57,554 nt of DNA from Phytomonas francai (lineage: Eukaryota; Euglenozoa; Kinetoplastea; Trypanosomatida; Trypanosomatidae), in NCBI GenBank assembly GCA_001766655.1, contig MJCC01000006.1, forward strand, positions 472,730 through 530,283, written 5' to 3'. Below are positions 46,796 through 57,242 of this stretch, one piece after another (the first letter of the stretch is position 1; each line of letters opens with the position of its first letter). The position numbers and the translations under genes are program-made. The notes under the pieces were generated by a model. That model saw only the letters and a list, made by a program, of their open reading frames with translations, was not told where the DNA came from and ran no database searches.

Positions 46796-49666
46796 CTATT
46801 CTTCAAGTATCCTCTTAACTGGTGTGTTGCTTGCCGAGACAGCCACGGCGGCACGCCAGTACTTGTCTTGTTTACCCATAAGAAAATACAAAATATTCGA
46901 ACAGCCACCCCTACCGTTGGAGTAAATGCTGTGCCCAGAGAAAAGATAAGATACCTTCCGCTCCTTACTCGGACAAACTGCAGCATAATAACGTTCTTCC
47001 TCAGGGTCGATCATGGCCTGCATGCATTCCCTTGGGTTAGGTGGAAATATTGACACCAGAGCACCGTCCTGGGCAGTGCCGGGAGCCAACGGGTTCGCTA
47101 ATTCCATTTGTGTGGCACCGAGCCACACACCACGCCATTGCCGAAGAGCTATATATGTTGATATGATACACATAATGAAGCTGGTATGGAATAGGCACGC
47201 CCCATAAGTGTTAGACAACGTGGGAGTAAAGTAAAGGAATAAAAAGTATGCCTCTTTAGGTAATCGCTCGTAAAATGACATTGCCATGAATTCTACTTTT
47301 GTTTCAAGGAGACTAAGCCTTGGGAGCTGTTTTCCGGGTAACCCATAGATGCAAAGCTGCACAAAGACCTTCGCCCAGTGAAGAAGTGAATCAATGACAC
47401 TTTTACACACTAATGGAAGATTCACAGGGGTATCAGCCATATATCCTCTCTCTTCTTGAATGTACTTCTTGATGCTGCCCACATCCTTGAAGGCGATGGT
47501 GATGTCTTCGTACCACGCCCTATCCATCTGCTTGACGGCCGCCGTGTACACCATCGCCTGGTGTAGACCCCAGACGAATATAAGCCCTTCAAAGAGAGCA
47601 AGAAATGTAGTGCTTAAGACAAAGGGCAAATGGTTCGACTCTCCTACCGGGCAATCCAGCAGGATTGAGTACCCATCATACCTCCTTATCACAACATCTC
47701 TTTCAGGGCAGTAAAAAGAACGCAATGGAAGCTGTACATGACGCTCCATCAGGTAGCTACGTGGGTGAAGCCAGCGGTACGCGCGCCGTTGTAGGATACG
47801 CCAAATAGGAGAGTTCCGCCACGTACCTCCCTCGCATTTTTCATCTACTGATCGCATTGAAAGGCATTTGGTAAGTACCATGTTTGCTATTGTTAGTCCA
47901 ATAAGAAGTGGTAGTACTGTCATGATCATCCTTCTGGAGTTACTGAAAAGGTGCCCCAGAACGTGGCCACCAAAGTACCGATCGGCGTCCTGGATTACAA
48001 TGTCAAGCCTTTCAATGATACGGGGTCTATTCAACACCCTCGAGCGCAAGCTAGCTGCTGAATTCGACAATGCAGACATACTTGGTAAGAAGGGCGTGAA
48101 ACCAAGGCTGTGCCACGCCACCACCTGCAGACACAACAGCGCCAAAACTGCGAAGAGGTTGGAGGGCTCGCGCTGACGAAACTCCCATGTACCTCGCAAG
48201 GAACCTGATATGCTGGTGACAATCACGTGTTTTGAAAAGAAGCCCTTCTTGTGCGTGGGCGCGGGTCTGCTACCTTGGATTGGCTGTGGAGCCAGATAGT
48301 TCCATAACAAATTTTTCAGAAGGTAAACCCATATCGGAAAGTAGCTGAAGACTGGGTAGATGAGACATAAAAAGAGGTAAAAAAATAGGACGTAGACTAC
48401 GCCAGCAAGCGCACGGAGAGCAAACATGGGATAAGAACGTATCATGCGTAGCGTCCCCGCCGATCGACGCTCACGCACAGTGACATGGCTGCCCCAGGCG
48501 TGACGTTTCAACGATTTATTGGAGCCACTGGGAATCGGAACAAGTTGATGAGGGGCCAGGTTGCACGCCGAGGACACCCTATCAGTCACCATTTCTATCG
48601 ACAGGGTTGGCTTAAGATGGGGTTCAGCCCCCTTGAGATCCCCCTCGTCCGTAGTAGGGAACTCGACGCAACATGAGGAACCAGGGCCTATCGTATCACA
48701 CTGCAGGTAGGCCTCCAGTACGTGTTTCGCCTCGAGGTGGCCGCGAATCCTAGTATGTTGAAGAGCAGTGCACCCATCCTGATCAACTACACTTGTGTCG
48801 GCATCACGGCTGAGCAGATACTCAATTACCTCCGCGAAGCCCTCTCGAGCTGCCCAGATCAGTGGTGTACGGCCTTGGTTGTCGCACGTGTTTACATCAA
48901 ACTCCCAGTACTCCACAAGGTATTGGCACGTTGCGGTGCTATTGCGCCATGAAGCCCAGTGCATCAAGCTGTGGCCTACCTCATCGCGGAGGTCAGGGTT
49001 GAGGTAATAGAAATTGCCGCTTTGACGTTCGCTCGTGCCCTTCACCGATTCGCCTAGAACGTATCGACCATCTTCTAAGCGAAGGGCCCCAGACGAAATG
49101 CTAGTTTCGGTTAGCATCAGCAATGCCGGCAGTTGATCGTTCATCACTGCCACAAATGCGGCATCAAAGCCCTGGGCATCCCGTTGCCAGGGATCTGCCC
49201 CATGATCGAGCAGAAAACGCACCACATCTAATTTCCCAGCAACAATAGCCCAATGAAGGGCGGTATGGCCAAGTGAATTGGACGCATTCACCTCTGCTGC
49301 CTGGTCGACTAAGAAGTGCACTACAGTAAGCTGCCCTCTAAATGCAGCCCACATAAGCGGAGTTGCATTCTGGGATTCGTACAAAGCTCGACGTGTCGCA
49401 ACGCTGATACCCCCGTGCAGGCACATATACATTACCATCGGTAAGTTGCCATATACGCAAGCCTCTTCAAAACAAGACGGCTGCTGACGACGGCGGACCG
49501 CGTTATCATGCAGTAGTTTATCCCTCATCCGCTTATCGTTGTCACCGGCCTCAAAGGTACTCCCACAGTCACAGATGCTGTACGGAAAGGTGTCGATGGG
49601 CTTGACCATTTCCTGCGGTGTCCCTGGCAGGTAAATATCGAGGCCGAGAAGCGCCCCCAAAGACAT
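46796..49666 (-). CDS. Ankyrin-repeat DHHC acyltransferase relative with destroyed catalytic motif (pseudo-palmitoyltransferase)
   Basis: The protein has 956 residues. Ankyrin repeats lie at about 75-330 (ATPLMWAAFRGQLTVVHFLV, GHTALHWAIVAGKLDVVRFL, GRTPLIWAAREGFAEVIEYL), followed by five or more membrane helices. This is the layout of HIP14/ZDHHC17 and yeast Akr1. The cysteine-rich loop (about 635-675) aligns without gaps to HIP14: YLMERHVQLPLRS / FYCPERDVVIRRYDGYSI / LLDCPVGESNHLPF against FCSTCLIRKPVRS / KHC... / FDHHCPW. The catalytic DHHC reads DGYS, and all but one or two zinc cysteines and histidines are gone. R-S, C, D, V-G and N-H survive. Active enzymes move palmitate to cysteines of membrane proteins. 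This one probably binds clients or partners without catalysis. The reading frame is intact, with no frameshift, and the start is the first ATG. Confidence 0.93.
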   Translation of the reverse strand: MSLGALLGLDIYLPGTPQEMVKPIDTFPYSICDCGSTFEAGDNDKRMRDKLLHDNAVRRRQQPSCFEEACVYGNLPMVMYMCLHGGISVATRRALYESQNATPLMWAAFRGQLTVVHFLVDQAAEVNASNSLGHTALHWAIVAGKLDVVRFLLDHGADPWQRDAQGFDAAFVAVMNDQLPALLMLTETSISSGALRLEDGRYVLGESVKGTSERQSGNFYYLNPDLRDEVGHSLMHWASWRNSTATCQYLVEYWEFDVNTCDNQGRTPLIWAAREGFAEVIEYLLSRDADTSVVDQDGCTALQHTRIRGHLEAKHVLEAYLQCDTIGPGSSCCVEFPTTDEGDLKGAEPHLKPTLSIEMVTDRVSSACNLAPHQLVPIPSGSNKSLKRHAWGSHVTVRERRSAGTLRMIRSYPMFALRALAGVVYVLFFYLFLCLIYPVFSYFPIWVYLLKNLLWNYLAPQPIQGSRPAPTHKKGFFSKHVIVTSISGSLRGTWEFRQREPSNLFAVLALLCLQVVAWHSLGFTPFLPSMSALSNSAASLRSRVLNRPRIIERLDIVIQDADRYFGGHVLGHLFSNSRRMIMTVLPLLIGLTIANMVLTKCLSMRSVDEKCEGGTWRNSPIWRILQRRAYRWLHPRSYLMERHVQLPLRSFYCPERDVVIRRYDGYSILLDCPVGESNHLPFVLSTTFLALFEGLIFVWGLHQAMVYTAAVKQMDRAWYEDITIAFKDVGSIKKYIQEERGYMADTPVNLPLVCKSVIDSLLHWAKVFVQLCIYGLPGKQLPRLSLLETKVEFMAMSFYERLPKEAYFLFLYFTPTLSNTYGACLFHTSFIMCIISTYIALRQWRGVWLGATQMELANPLAPGTAQDGALVSIFPPNPRECMQAMIDPEEERYYAAVCPSKERKVSYLFSGHSIYSNGRGGCSNILYFLMGKQDKYWRAAVAVSASNTPVKRILEE

Positions 49667-49724
49667 CTTTATTTCCTCTGGATTCCTGTCTTAGCTGAAC
49701 AAACACACTTCCGCACGGAAAACA

Positions 49725-49770
49725 CTGGTGTACGGAGAAATGAGGGGGAGGAAAAGGGGTGGGGGGGACA
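49725..49770 (-). promoter_or_regulatory. Candidate spliced-leader acceptor for the ankyrin-DHHC-like gene
   Basis: On the minus strand a strong tract (TCCCCCCCACCCCTTTTCCT, then CCCCCTCATTTCTCC) is followed by GTACACCAG with the AG at 49726-49725, 59 bases before the ATG at 49666. Confidence 0.55.
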
Positions 49771-50207
49771 CTAAGCGGCGGAGTTCTCGGTGTACTCTTA
49801 TTTTGCAGTATAATACACACGAGATGTGGTACTAGGCTTTTAGCTTCAAGTGATCGCTTTATAATATATATAGATAATACTGAATCCAAACAATTACATA
49901 AAAAAATAGGATATAGAAATAGTCTTTTTTTAAATGTTCCTTGAAAATTATAATATACAGGAACACACGCTAAACCCCTTTATTAATGCTAAAAAAAACG
50001 GGTAGAAGGGAAAAAAGTGCTACATTAATGATAATACATCTCCATCCTCCTCAAACACATAGTTGCTCATCACTCAAAGAAACAAACCAAATATCACACT
50101 AGTCGCTAAATAGCTTAGGACGAGAAGATTGGTACTCCATGAATATTTTCACATTGTGTTCCTGTGAACTCACAGATCCCCTTCCAAGATTCATTCTTTC
50201 CCGATTC

Positions 50208-50689
50208 TTAAAGCGCGATAAAGCGACCTCGAGACGCGCCATCCGAAGGATTCTCACGAAATGTGGTAAATTCTAAAGTAGTGTAGAAATCACTCCCATG
50301 GTGAAAGCGACGCATGTGCGTTAACTCCCCACCTGCGTCTGCAATTCTGTCAAATTTCTCCTGCTCGTTCTCTACAAAAAACGCGCTAACCAGAAAAACA
50401 ACCAAACCTACTGACAGCCCCTTCTAAAAGGTCATCAGTATCAAGATCACGATGCGTGCTTCTGTCTATGTAGCCAGCTGCAATGCATGGCGACAGAAAC
50501 TAGCTTAACCGCCGCTACCCGAAGAGACACCTGTGCAACGCCCTAAATGAGAGATTGTAGTGCTAGGGAGGAGTCAACAAGCTCGTCAGGAGCAGTGTAC
50601 GCGTTCCCTGACCCCAGTGAGGCATACAGAATTAGATGCTCAAATATCGCATAGCACGCCCCACCGTCATATCTTGTTGTCGTATCATT
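50208..50689 (-). pseudogene. Possible decayed gene
   Basis: Within the 1.9 kb spacer the minus strand holds protein-like frames that are broken. One runs from 50689 through an in-frame TAG (50545-50543) to a TGA at 50449-50447. A second, in another frame, runs from about 50423 to the TAA at 50208 and begins with a hydrophobic GLSVGLVVFLVSAFFV stretch followed by charged residues. The composition is less AT-rich than the flanks. No start codon opens either frame and no family is recognised. Chance open frames cannot be excluded. Confidence 0.3.
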
Positions 50690-51615
50690 TCAACCGCGAC
50701 TGTATGTTTGGTTCTCAAAACAGTCCTATCTGAGTACGGTATGAATCATCCACGCTTGAAAAGAAATGTGGTCCCAAAAAAAATGCCGAATAGTGTTATT
50801 TATCTCTTTCATAACACTTGCTTCTATAACATAGGTGATGTAAGACGTAACTATATCAGAGTTCCCATAAAATTCTCATATGTGATCTCCATAAAATCAA
50901 TATTCGCTTCCTTTATACTGGCAGGCGTTGTAAGTGAGAGTGCTTTCCGGAATGCACTTAATAAGGTGCTAATCTACCTCAGATTTTATGTAACATCTTC
51001 TCTGGAAACGAATGTTATCGCCACCGACCTTTACCCTCCCTCTTTTTCGAGAGCATGAATATAAAAATTCACCTAGACATCATTCTGAAGAGAGGGAAGG
51101 ACTAAGATAGGAAAACAAAGCGAGACAATGCAATATAACCCCGCATCTCAAGAGTACATTCAGAATGTAAGATGCCAAAAAACTGTCAGTCCCTTTTGTT
51201 TTTGTGGGAAAAAAGAATCATGCATATCTATGATTAGTGAAACATGTCTGGCCATATGGATCAGAGATGTAAAAGAATTCGATATTCGATTACACCTTCT
51301 ATGTTCAAATTATCGCATTGTGCGCGCTACAAGCGGTAGAAACAACAAAAAGGCTCCTTTGAATTAGCTTGTCTGTTCCGTAAGGGTTCTCAAGGAATAC
51401 CCCTTCCATCTATTTGTGTCAATAAATTCACACATACGCTTGTATTCAAGTCTCAAACTAAATGAAGAAGAAAAGTGAACTTTAGATGCGCAATAAACAA
51501 CCCCTCTATTAAGAGGGAAAGAGCTCTTCTTACTGACGGACAAATCGATCGAAAGTGTCTTAACTAATATTGATACACAACTTACTGCAAGCGCGCTGCA
51601 TTAACATAAGTCCGT

Positions 51616-54534
51616 TTAATTATCGCTCTCACTATCCTCCACACCCACACCAGCCCACCGGTAGACAGTGTTTGGGTCGCGCAGTCGTTGGGTGTATTTA
51701 TCAGGGTTTGCACGAACCTGCATAGCCAGTTCTTCAAGGGCTCGACGCGTATGTGCAGCTCCATCTTCCTCATACAGTGACGTCCTTCCATCATAGGCTG
51801 AAAAACGAAGCTTGGTATTTCCTTGGATATCATAAGTTGTGTCAACGCCATGTTGAACTCTTCTGATATTTCTTCTCTGATTTTCCGTCCGCCACGCGAG
51901 ATAACGACCACTTTCTGCTGTCATAGGCCTCGCAAAGGGTACCTCGCGGTATGCAGCTAGCGGTAGACTTTTCTCGGGAGTGTTGAGTTTAGCCTTTCTT
52001 TCATACCTGAGGGCCCTCACCAGACAGCACCAAAGGGCGTACGTGTAAGGCCCCCCATACCTCAGCAACAAGATCACAAAGGTAGCCTCCCTATTCTGCG
52101 CAAAAAGCAGGAGGAAGTTGAGAATTACGAGACCGTACATTCCCCAACGTGCGCCCGCTCGAAGAAGGCTGTCGGAAAAAAATAAGTTCATCAACAACGA
52201 TGAAAGCGTGCCGGCGAACAGCGCAGCAATCCCCCATGCCACGCCTGCTGGCAACCCCCCTAACAGCTCCCGAAAACCGAGAGGAAGGAAGGAAAACATA
52301 CCAGTACTCAGCATGGTAGGGTTAGACAACACGTAGCTCACCGCGCTTAGTACACCCTCTGCAAGCGCCGCAACCCCGCCCATTGCAAGAATCACAACTA
52401 CGCCGATCTTCCCGATACTCAGCGCCTGCAGCTCCTTCATGAAATACAAAAGGCAAAGAATGATCAGAATAAAGCTCCCGTACACAGCACTGAAGAGGAT
52501 GCGCAAAAGGCGGCTGTTTACCATACGAACCTGAAGCATACGTAGCCCCATCAGCATGAGGCAGAGCTTCAGCCAAAACCAATCAAAGACAAGAAACTCC
52601 TCAAGATAGATGGGAAGGGATGGCGTGGTATCGCCTCGGCCACCTGCAGATGGAACGACGTCCAACGCAAGGCATGTCATCCGCGTTGCCGGCAGTGAAG
52701 CTTTCCATGTGAAGTAAAAGTCCCTGAACTGCAAGGGATTTGCTGTTGTCGTGGTGGCATGCCTTTTCTCTGTAGGGGATGCGTTGAAATGACTTTCTTG
52801 ATCTCTATTATCTTCCTCGATGTATTTCTCTACCGAAAGAACGCGACGACCAAGGAGCTGCTGGACCCACTCAGGCAACCACGGTTGTGAGAGGGGTTGG
52901 TAAGGCCCTAGTTCTTCGTATAGTTGTGAGAGAAAGCTCCTTAGTTCATACATCACTTGTGGTGAGGGTTTGGGATAGCCATTACCGCCATCCACATTTG
53001 GGATAGGAGAGTTTCCGTTGTCCCTTTTCTCAGTGAAATCGTCGGTTTCTTCGGAGTAGGTAAAGGAGCTACGACCGCTGTGGCGTTCAGCGAGTCCAAA
53101 AAGACGTCTCAGCAACTGACTGATCAAACGGATGAGACCGCCGGAAACGTGTCCCCCCTCACGCCAGGCGAACAGCTGTTTCAGCAAACCTTCCCCTCCA
53201 ACCTCAGCGTGTCCGCTGTACTCCTGGTCCTCTCCCTCATCGACGTATCCATTACCCTGTACTTTGCCTTTCCAAGAATGGCCGCGTTCTGAGTATTGTT
53301 CGAGTTCTTGAAGTCTTCGTAAATATGCACGCGCGTGGAGAACAAAAGAAATGTCGCACTTAAGACGATTCTTCCTCTGCAGCGTCTCATTATCCAGGGT
53401 GGGAGAAATGAGTTGCCGGAATGGTGTGAGCTCTTCAAGCTCAACCGACACCGGCGGGTAAGAGACAATCCGCAGGCGCTTCAGCGAGGCTTCGCTAAGA
53501 AGCGCCGCCCTCGATAGTCGCGCTGTGCCTTGCCCCTGTTTTCCTCGAAAACGCGAGCGTTCACGCCCGTCTACTAGCGCGCCAGGGTCGTCAGCGCGCT
53601 GATCAATGGGGAAACGAATGGTTATTGTGCGAACCGCGAACACCCACACCAGCGCTGCCGGGTGGTACCAAGGGTAGCTGCACAGCCGATCCAAAAATGG
53701 CCTGACCGCATCTATCGCCCGCAAGCCCCTCGGCAACCATGACCCCCCGCGGGCTTCCTGAAGTTTCACATCCTCGTCTCCGTCAGAGTTTCGTTCCGGA
53801 GGAGATTCCCCCCCAACAGGACCGAGAAAATGCCCCCTCATGAATTCAACCAAAGACGAGTCCATGCCGCGCAGTGGGGACTGCAGGGCAGTCTCAGGGA
53901 GGCCTAAAAGGACGTGTAAAGCTTCACTGTCACGGTCACACGGGTCGAGAACACGGTATCGGCGCGGTATCAGCGAGGAACCTCGGCATAGCGCGCTTCG
54001 GCTGAAGTTAACCCCGCAGCCACAGCACTCACCTGCGCGGGCGTTGTAATCGCTTCCGCGGCGCAATTTCGTCTCACCCAATTCCCCGCCCAACACCCGA
54101 GGCCTGGTCGCGTATAATCGACAGGATAGTGTGATACGCTCGTGCAATCCACGCACGACACCCTCCGCTGTCACAGACCCCCCCACAACTCCCCTCTCCC
54201 CACGCTCACCGTGGGCTGCCTGAGAGTGGGAACATGGCGATGAGGCGTGCGTGCTCGCAGGATAGGTCGAGCGGGGTTGATCGAAGCCCCCCAGGGTCCG
54301 GCTGCAGGGCCCTGTGAAATGCGCGCAGTCGTCAGAGCGGATCCCCGTGGCGCGGCCCACCGGAGCGTCCGCATGTGCGTTGTCCGAGAAAAGGACGGAC
54401 TGGGTGGTGTCTGAGACTGGCACGATCGTTGGAGCGTCGAAAGGGAGTGTCGCACTGTCTCCAGAAAGACATAGAATTGGGCTAGATAGCAGTAGCACCA
54501 CAAACAGAAACACGGCGGATGAAGAAACTCGCAT
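51616..54534 (-). CDS. Signal-peptide polytopic membrane protein, possibly NEMP-like
   Basis: The protein has 972 residues from the ATG at 54534. An in-frame ATG at 54573 would put 13 residues before an ideal signal peptide (MRVSSSAVFLFVVLLLSSPI), so the internal start is preferred. A lumenal-type region of about 620 residues, rich in Arg, Gly and Ser, follows. It has a cysteine pair cluster (GECCGCGVNFSRSALC, about 180) and acidic and Gly-rich linkers. About six transmembrane helices lie between residues 645 and 835, then a charged C-terminal tail (TRRALEELAMQVRANPDKYT) ending VEDSESDN. A signal peptide, a large lumenal part, about five helices and a nucleoplasmic tail are the layout of NEMP (TMEM194) nuclear envelope proteins. 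The helix segment GVAWGIAALFAGTLSSLL, followed by R-W and an aliphatic helix, is compatible. The homology is weak and the true family is uncertain. Confidence 0.8.
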   Translation of the reverse strand: MRVSSSAVFLFVVLLLSSPILCLSGDSATLPFDAPTIVPVSDTTQSVLFSDNAHADAPVGRATGIRSDDCAHFTGPCSRTLGGFDQPRSTYPASTHASSPCSHSQAAHGERGERGVVGGSVTAEGVVRGLHERITLSCRLYATRPRVLGGELGETKLRRGSDYNARAGECCGCGVNFSRSALCRGSSLIPRRYRVLDPCDRDSEALHVLLGLPETALQSPLRGMDSSLVEFMRGHFLGPVGGESPPERNSDGDEDVKLQEARGGSWLPRGLRAIDAVRPFLDRLCSYPWYHPAALVWVFAVRTITIRFPIDQRADDPGALVDGRERSRFRGKQGQGTARLSRAALLSEASLKRLRIVSYPPVSVELEELTPFRQLISPTLDNETLQRKNRLKCDISFVLHARAYLRRLQELEQYSERGHSWKGKVQGNGYVDEGEDQEYSGHAEVGGEGLLKQLFAWREGGHVSGGLIRLISQLLRRLFGLAERHSGRSSFTYSEETDDFTEKRDNGNSPIPNVDGGNGYPKPSPQVMYELRSFLSQLYEELGPYQPLSQPWLPEWVQQLLGRRVLSVEKYIEEDNRDQESHFNASPTEKRHATTTTANPLQFRDFYFTWKASLPATRMTCLALDVVPSAGGRGDTTPSLPIYLEEFLVFDWFWLKLCLMLMGLRMLQVRMVNSRLLRILFSAVYGSFILIILCLLYFMKELQALSIGKIGVVVILAMGGVAALAEGVLSAVSYVLSNPTMLSTGMFSFLPLGFRELLGGLPAGVAWGIAALFAGTLSSLLMNLFFSDSLLRAGARWGMYGLVILNFLLLFAQNREATFVILLLRYGGPYTYALWCCLVRALRYERKAKLNTPEKSLPLAAYREVPFARPMTAESGRYLAWRTENQRRNIRRVQHGVDTTYDIQGNTKLRFSAYDGRTSLYEEDGAAHTRRALEELAMQVRANPDKYTQRLRDPNTVYRWAGVGVEDSESDN

Positions 54535-57242
54535 TGGGATAGGAGCAGCCTTGAAGTGTATTTGCCTTATCAAGCTGAATACTATCCTTTTTGTATTTCT
54601 TCCTTTTATTTTCTTCCTTTTGGGGGATCAGAAGATATAAATATGGAACTGTACCCCCTTCGCCCCTCCTTCCCCCCCTCTGGTGAAAGCCTCTTCCTCA
54701 ACGATTTGTTTTCCGGATTTGAAGTTCTAAGCTAATGCTAAACGGGAGCAAAAAGCAAAGAAAAAAAACGAAACCAGAGTTGGAGAAAAAACTAAAACAA
54801 ATTATTTTATGCTAACCTTTTTTATTGAATGGTGATGTGTGCATATTAGCTAGTTGGTATGTAAAAAAAAAAAGAGTGAGTGTTTAAATAAGAGCATACA
54901 TAAACCACTATAGCGGCGACAGGGATGCGGCGAAAAAAGGTTATCATAGGTAGATTGCTAGCTGAAAATGTGTACAAGGATATGGGCATACACATTTCTT
55001 TAAAATCGTAAAAAAAATCCCATGTTTTGTACTTTTCCCCGTATTGACTCTTGTGCACTGAATGCATGCATGGGATTCTTGCTCAAAATTTCAACCTGCT
55101 CTGTGAAATACGCAAATGGGTTAATTAATTAGTGATTTTCATAACCATCACAAGGAATAAAAAATGAAGTAAAAATTAGATTTTTCCCTCTAGTAAATAT
55201 AACCTCTGGATTCACTGATTTTAGTCTATATATAGATAGATAAATATCAATGTAAATATATATATATATATTAAATTAATCGAGCCCCATCATCCATCCG
55301 AATGAATGTCTAGTGAGAGCTTTGTCTTTGAAAAAGAATGTTTTTTTTTTTTTGTGATATGCATTTAAGAAATACAGGAAAATAATTTTGCAAGCACAGA
55401 CATATGCAAAAGAGTCTTTAATGCTTGATCATTTTGTCTTTGATACATAATAATTAATGTAATCAACAAAAAGATAACGGGAAAAATTATTCTTCCCATG
55501 ATACAAACGAGACAAATAGGTTCAACATCAAAAAGAAAAAGCCTCCCCTGGTGAGAGGAAAAAAAGTTATTCTATTATTTTCCGCACCCCTCCCTGAAAC
55601 ATTCAAACAGCAAGAATGTAAGATGAAAAGGGGTCATTACCCTTCTATACGCATGGGAATAATTCATTCATCACCTATTTATGCTGTTGTATTATTAAAA
55701 TAATCAGCGCAAGCTCCTGAAAAGGTAAAAATATGATTCATTTCCAATTGCAAAAAGGTCTTGAGAGGAATACGATAAAGGAAAAAAAAAACGGAATATT
55801 GAAAAAGGACTTGTGTCTTATTATCAAAAGACAACAAAATTAGACAAATATAATACACAATAACAGAGATGTAGGGAATGGATATGATAATTAAAAATCT
55901 TTATGAAAGAGTAGTAATTTTTAAGTCAAAATAAGAAAGAAATTTAAAAAAAGAAAAGAGAGAGATGAAACTCCTTTAAAAAAGGTCGAAGACAAATATC
56001 CACCACTCATCAAGAAAAAGAACCTCTAGAAATTGCTGATCGCACCACATTTGCTTATTTCTATAAAATGAAAAAGAGAAACGAAACACTCTGACCATCA
56101 AAATTTTTGAATACCCCTCGTAAAAATATTCGTGGTGCTTGAACACGATGACGACGCATGGTAACTACTTTTTTTCTAAATTTCTGACTACCTATCCAAA
56201 TTAGGCAATACCCCTAGCCACACACGCACACAAAAAAAAGATATGAAAAAATAAAAAATGAACTCTGTGGGTCTTTTTCATTAGATTAGAAAAATCAAGA
56301 CCCACGGGTAGTGAAGCTATAGAGGAAAAATAACCTGTAGATAGAAGATTCATATACAGGAATGCAAGAAGGTAAAACTATTTTCCTTTTAATAAAAATC
56401 AAAGTTTAATTCCGTGAACGAAGGTAGGAAATCGTTCAAATATATGCGCCAAGGCTGGTTAGTTAAGCCGGTTATTTTCTATAAACATGCTTGAGAGTGC
56501 GCACGCAGCTGTGAATTCTATTCACAGGTTATGACGAGGTGCTACAGTTATTCTATTCATATTAATAATTATTTCCCTCTTTACGCTGGGCTTTACATTT
56601 CATATAATGATTTTCCTCAAACCTCAAACCACTTGGCAAATTCAATCATGATAGATAAAATATAGAAGAAAATCTGGTTTATTGAAAAGAATTTGTTGTT
56701 TTAAGAATCGAGTTCATAGAATAAATTACACGTTTTGGTATATTCACAACGTAATCTCGGATAAATATTCATAATACTAACAATAAGAATGATGCAAATA
56801 ACTAATTCCTTCATCACTTCTTAGTTTAAATATAAATAAATATATATATATATATAGATAGATAGATAGATGATATATAGATATATAGATATAAACAAGA
56901 AAAATGGATCGTAGGAATACAAAAGCATTCAACTTTTAGAATGGCTCGAAGAAATACAGAGGAAAAATTCAGAATAAATTTAGAAAATGGGACCTTCGAT
57001 TAATGAAATGAATAAACGTGTTTAGAAAAACATCCTGAAAGAAAGATCCAGTTTAAATATCAACAAAAGGCATTTCAATCGTATACCAATATGTAGATAC
57101 AGGTATAGGCATTATGAAATGCAGGCAACTCGTCGATGCTGCCCCCCCCCCACACACACACAAACACAAAAAAATGTTCATTAGACAAACCCACCCTTTT
57201 CCTAATCCCTTTGGTTTGGTTTCTATTTCAGAGATCGACCTT
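54535..57242. other. AT-rich gene-free stretch, 2.7 kb
   Basis: This is the longest gene-free stretch in the window, very AT-rich with many short A and T runs. It holds a perfect inverted repeat CTGTGAAT-tct-ATTCACAG at 56509-56527, (TA)8 at 56841-56856 followed by GATA repeats at 56857-56870, and a C9(CA)n run at 57141-57160. It should contain the leader of the membrane protein gene and the 3' untranslated region of the gene entering from the right. No reading frame above chance is seen. Confidence 0.6.
56509..56527. repeat. Perfect 8-base inverted repeat with 3-base loop
   Basis: CTGTGAAT, TCT, ATTCACAG. It could form a small hairpin in RNA of the long spacer. A chance origin is quite possible in 2.7 kb. 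Confidence 0.4.

Larger units (their letters stand above)
49667..51615. other. Intergenic spacer, 1.9 kb
   Basis: This spacer contains the acceptor candidate and the possible relic above. A plus-strand frame of 140 codons (50636-51058) is antisense to the array and Ile/Lys/Val-rich; I do not call it. The remaining AT-rich sequence is presumably the 3' untranslated region of the gene ending at 51616. Confidence 0.5.

Noticed and set aside
50636..51058. 140-codon plus-strand frame in the 1.9 kb spacer
   Set aside because: Antisense to the array, Ile/Lys/Val-rich in AT-rich DNA, no domain; overlaps the possible minus-strand relic.
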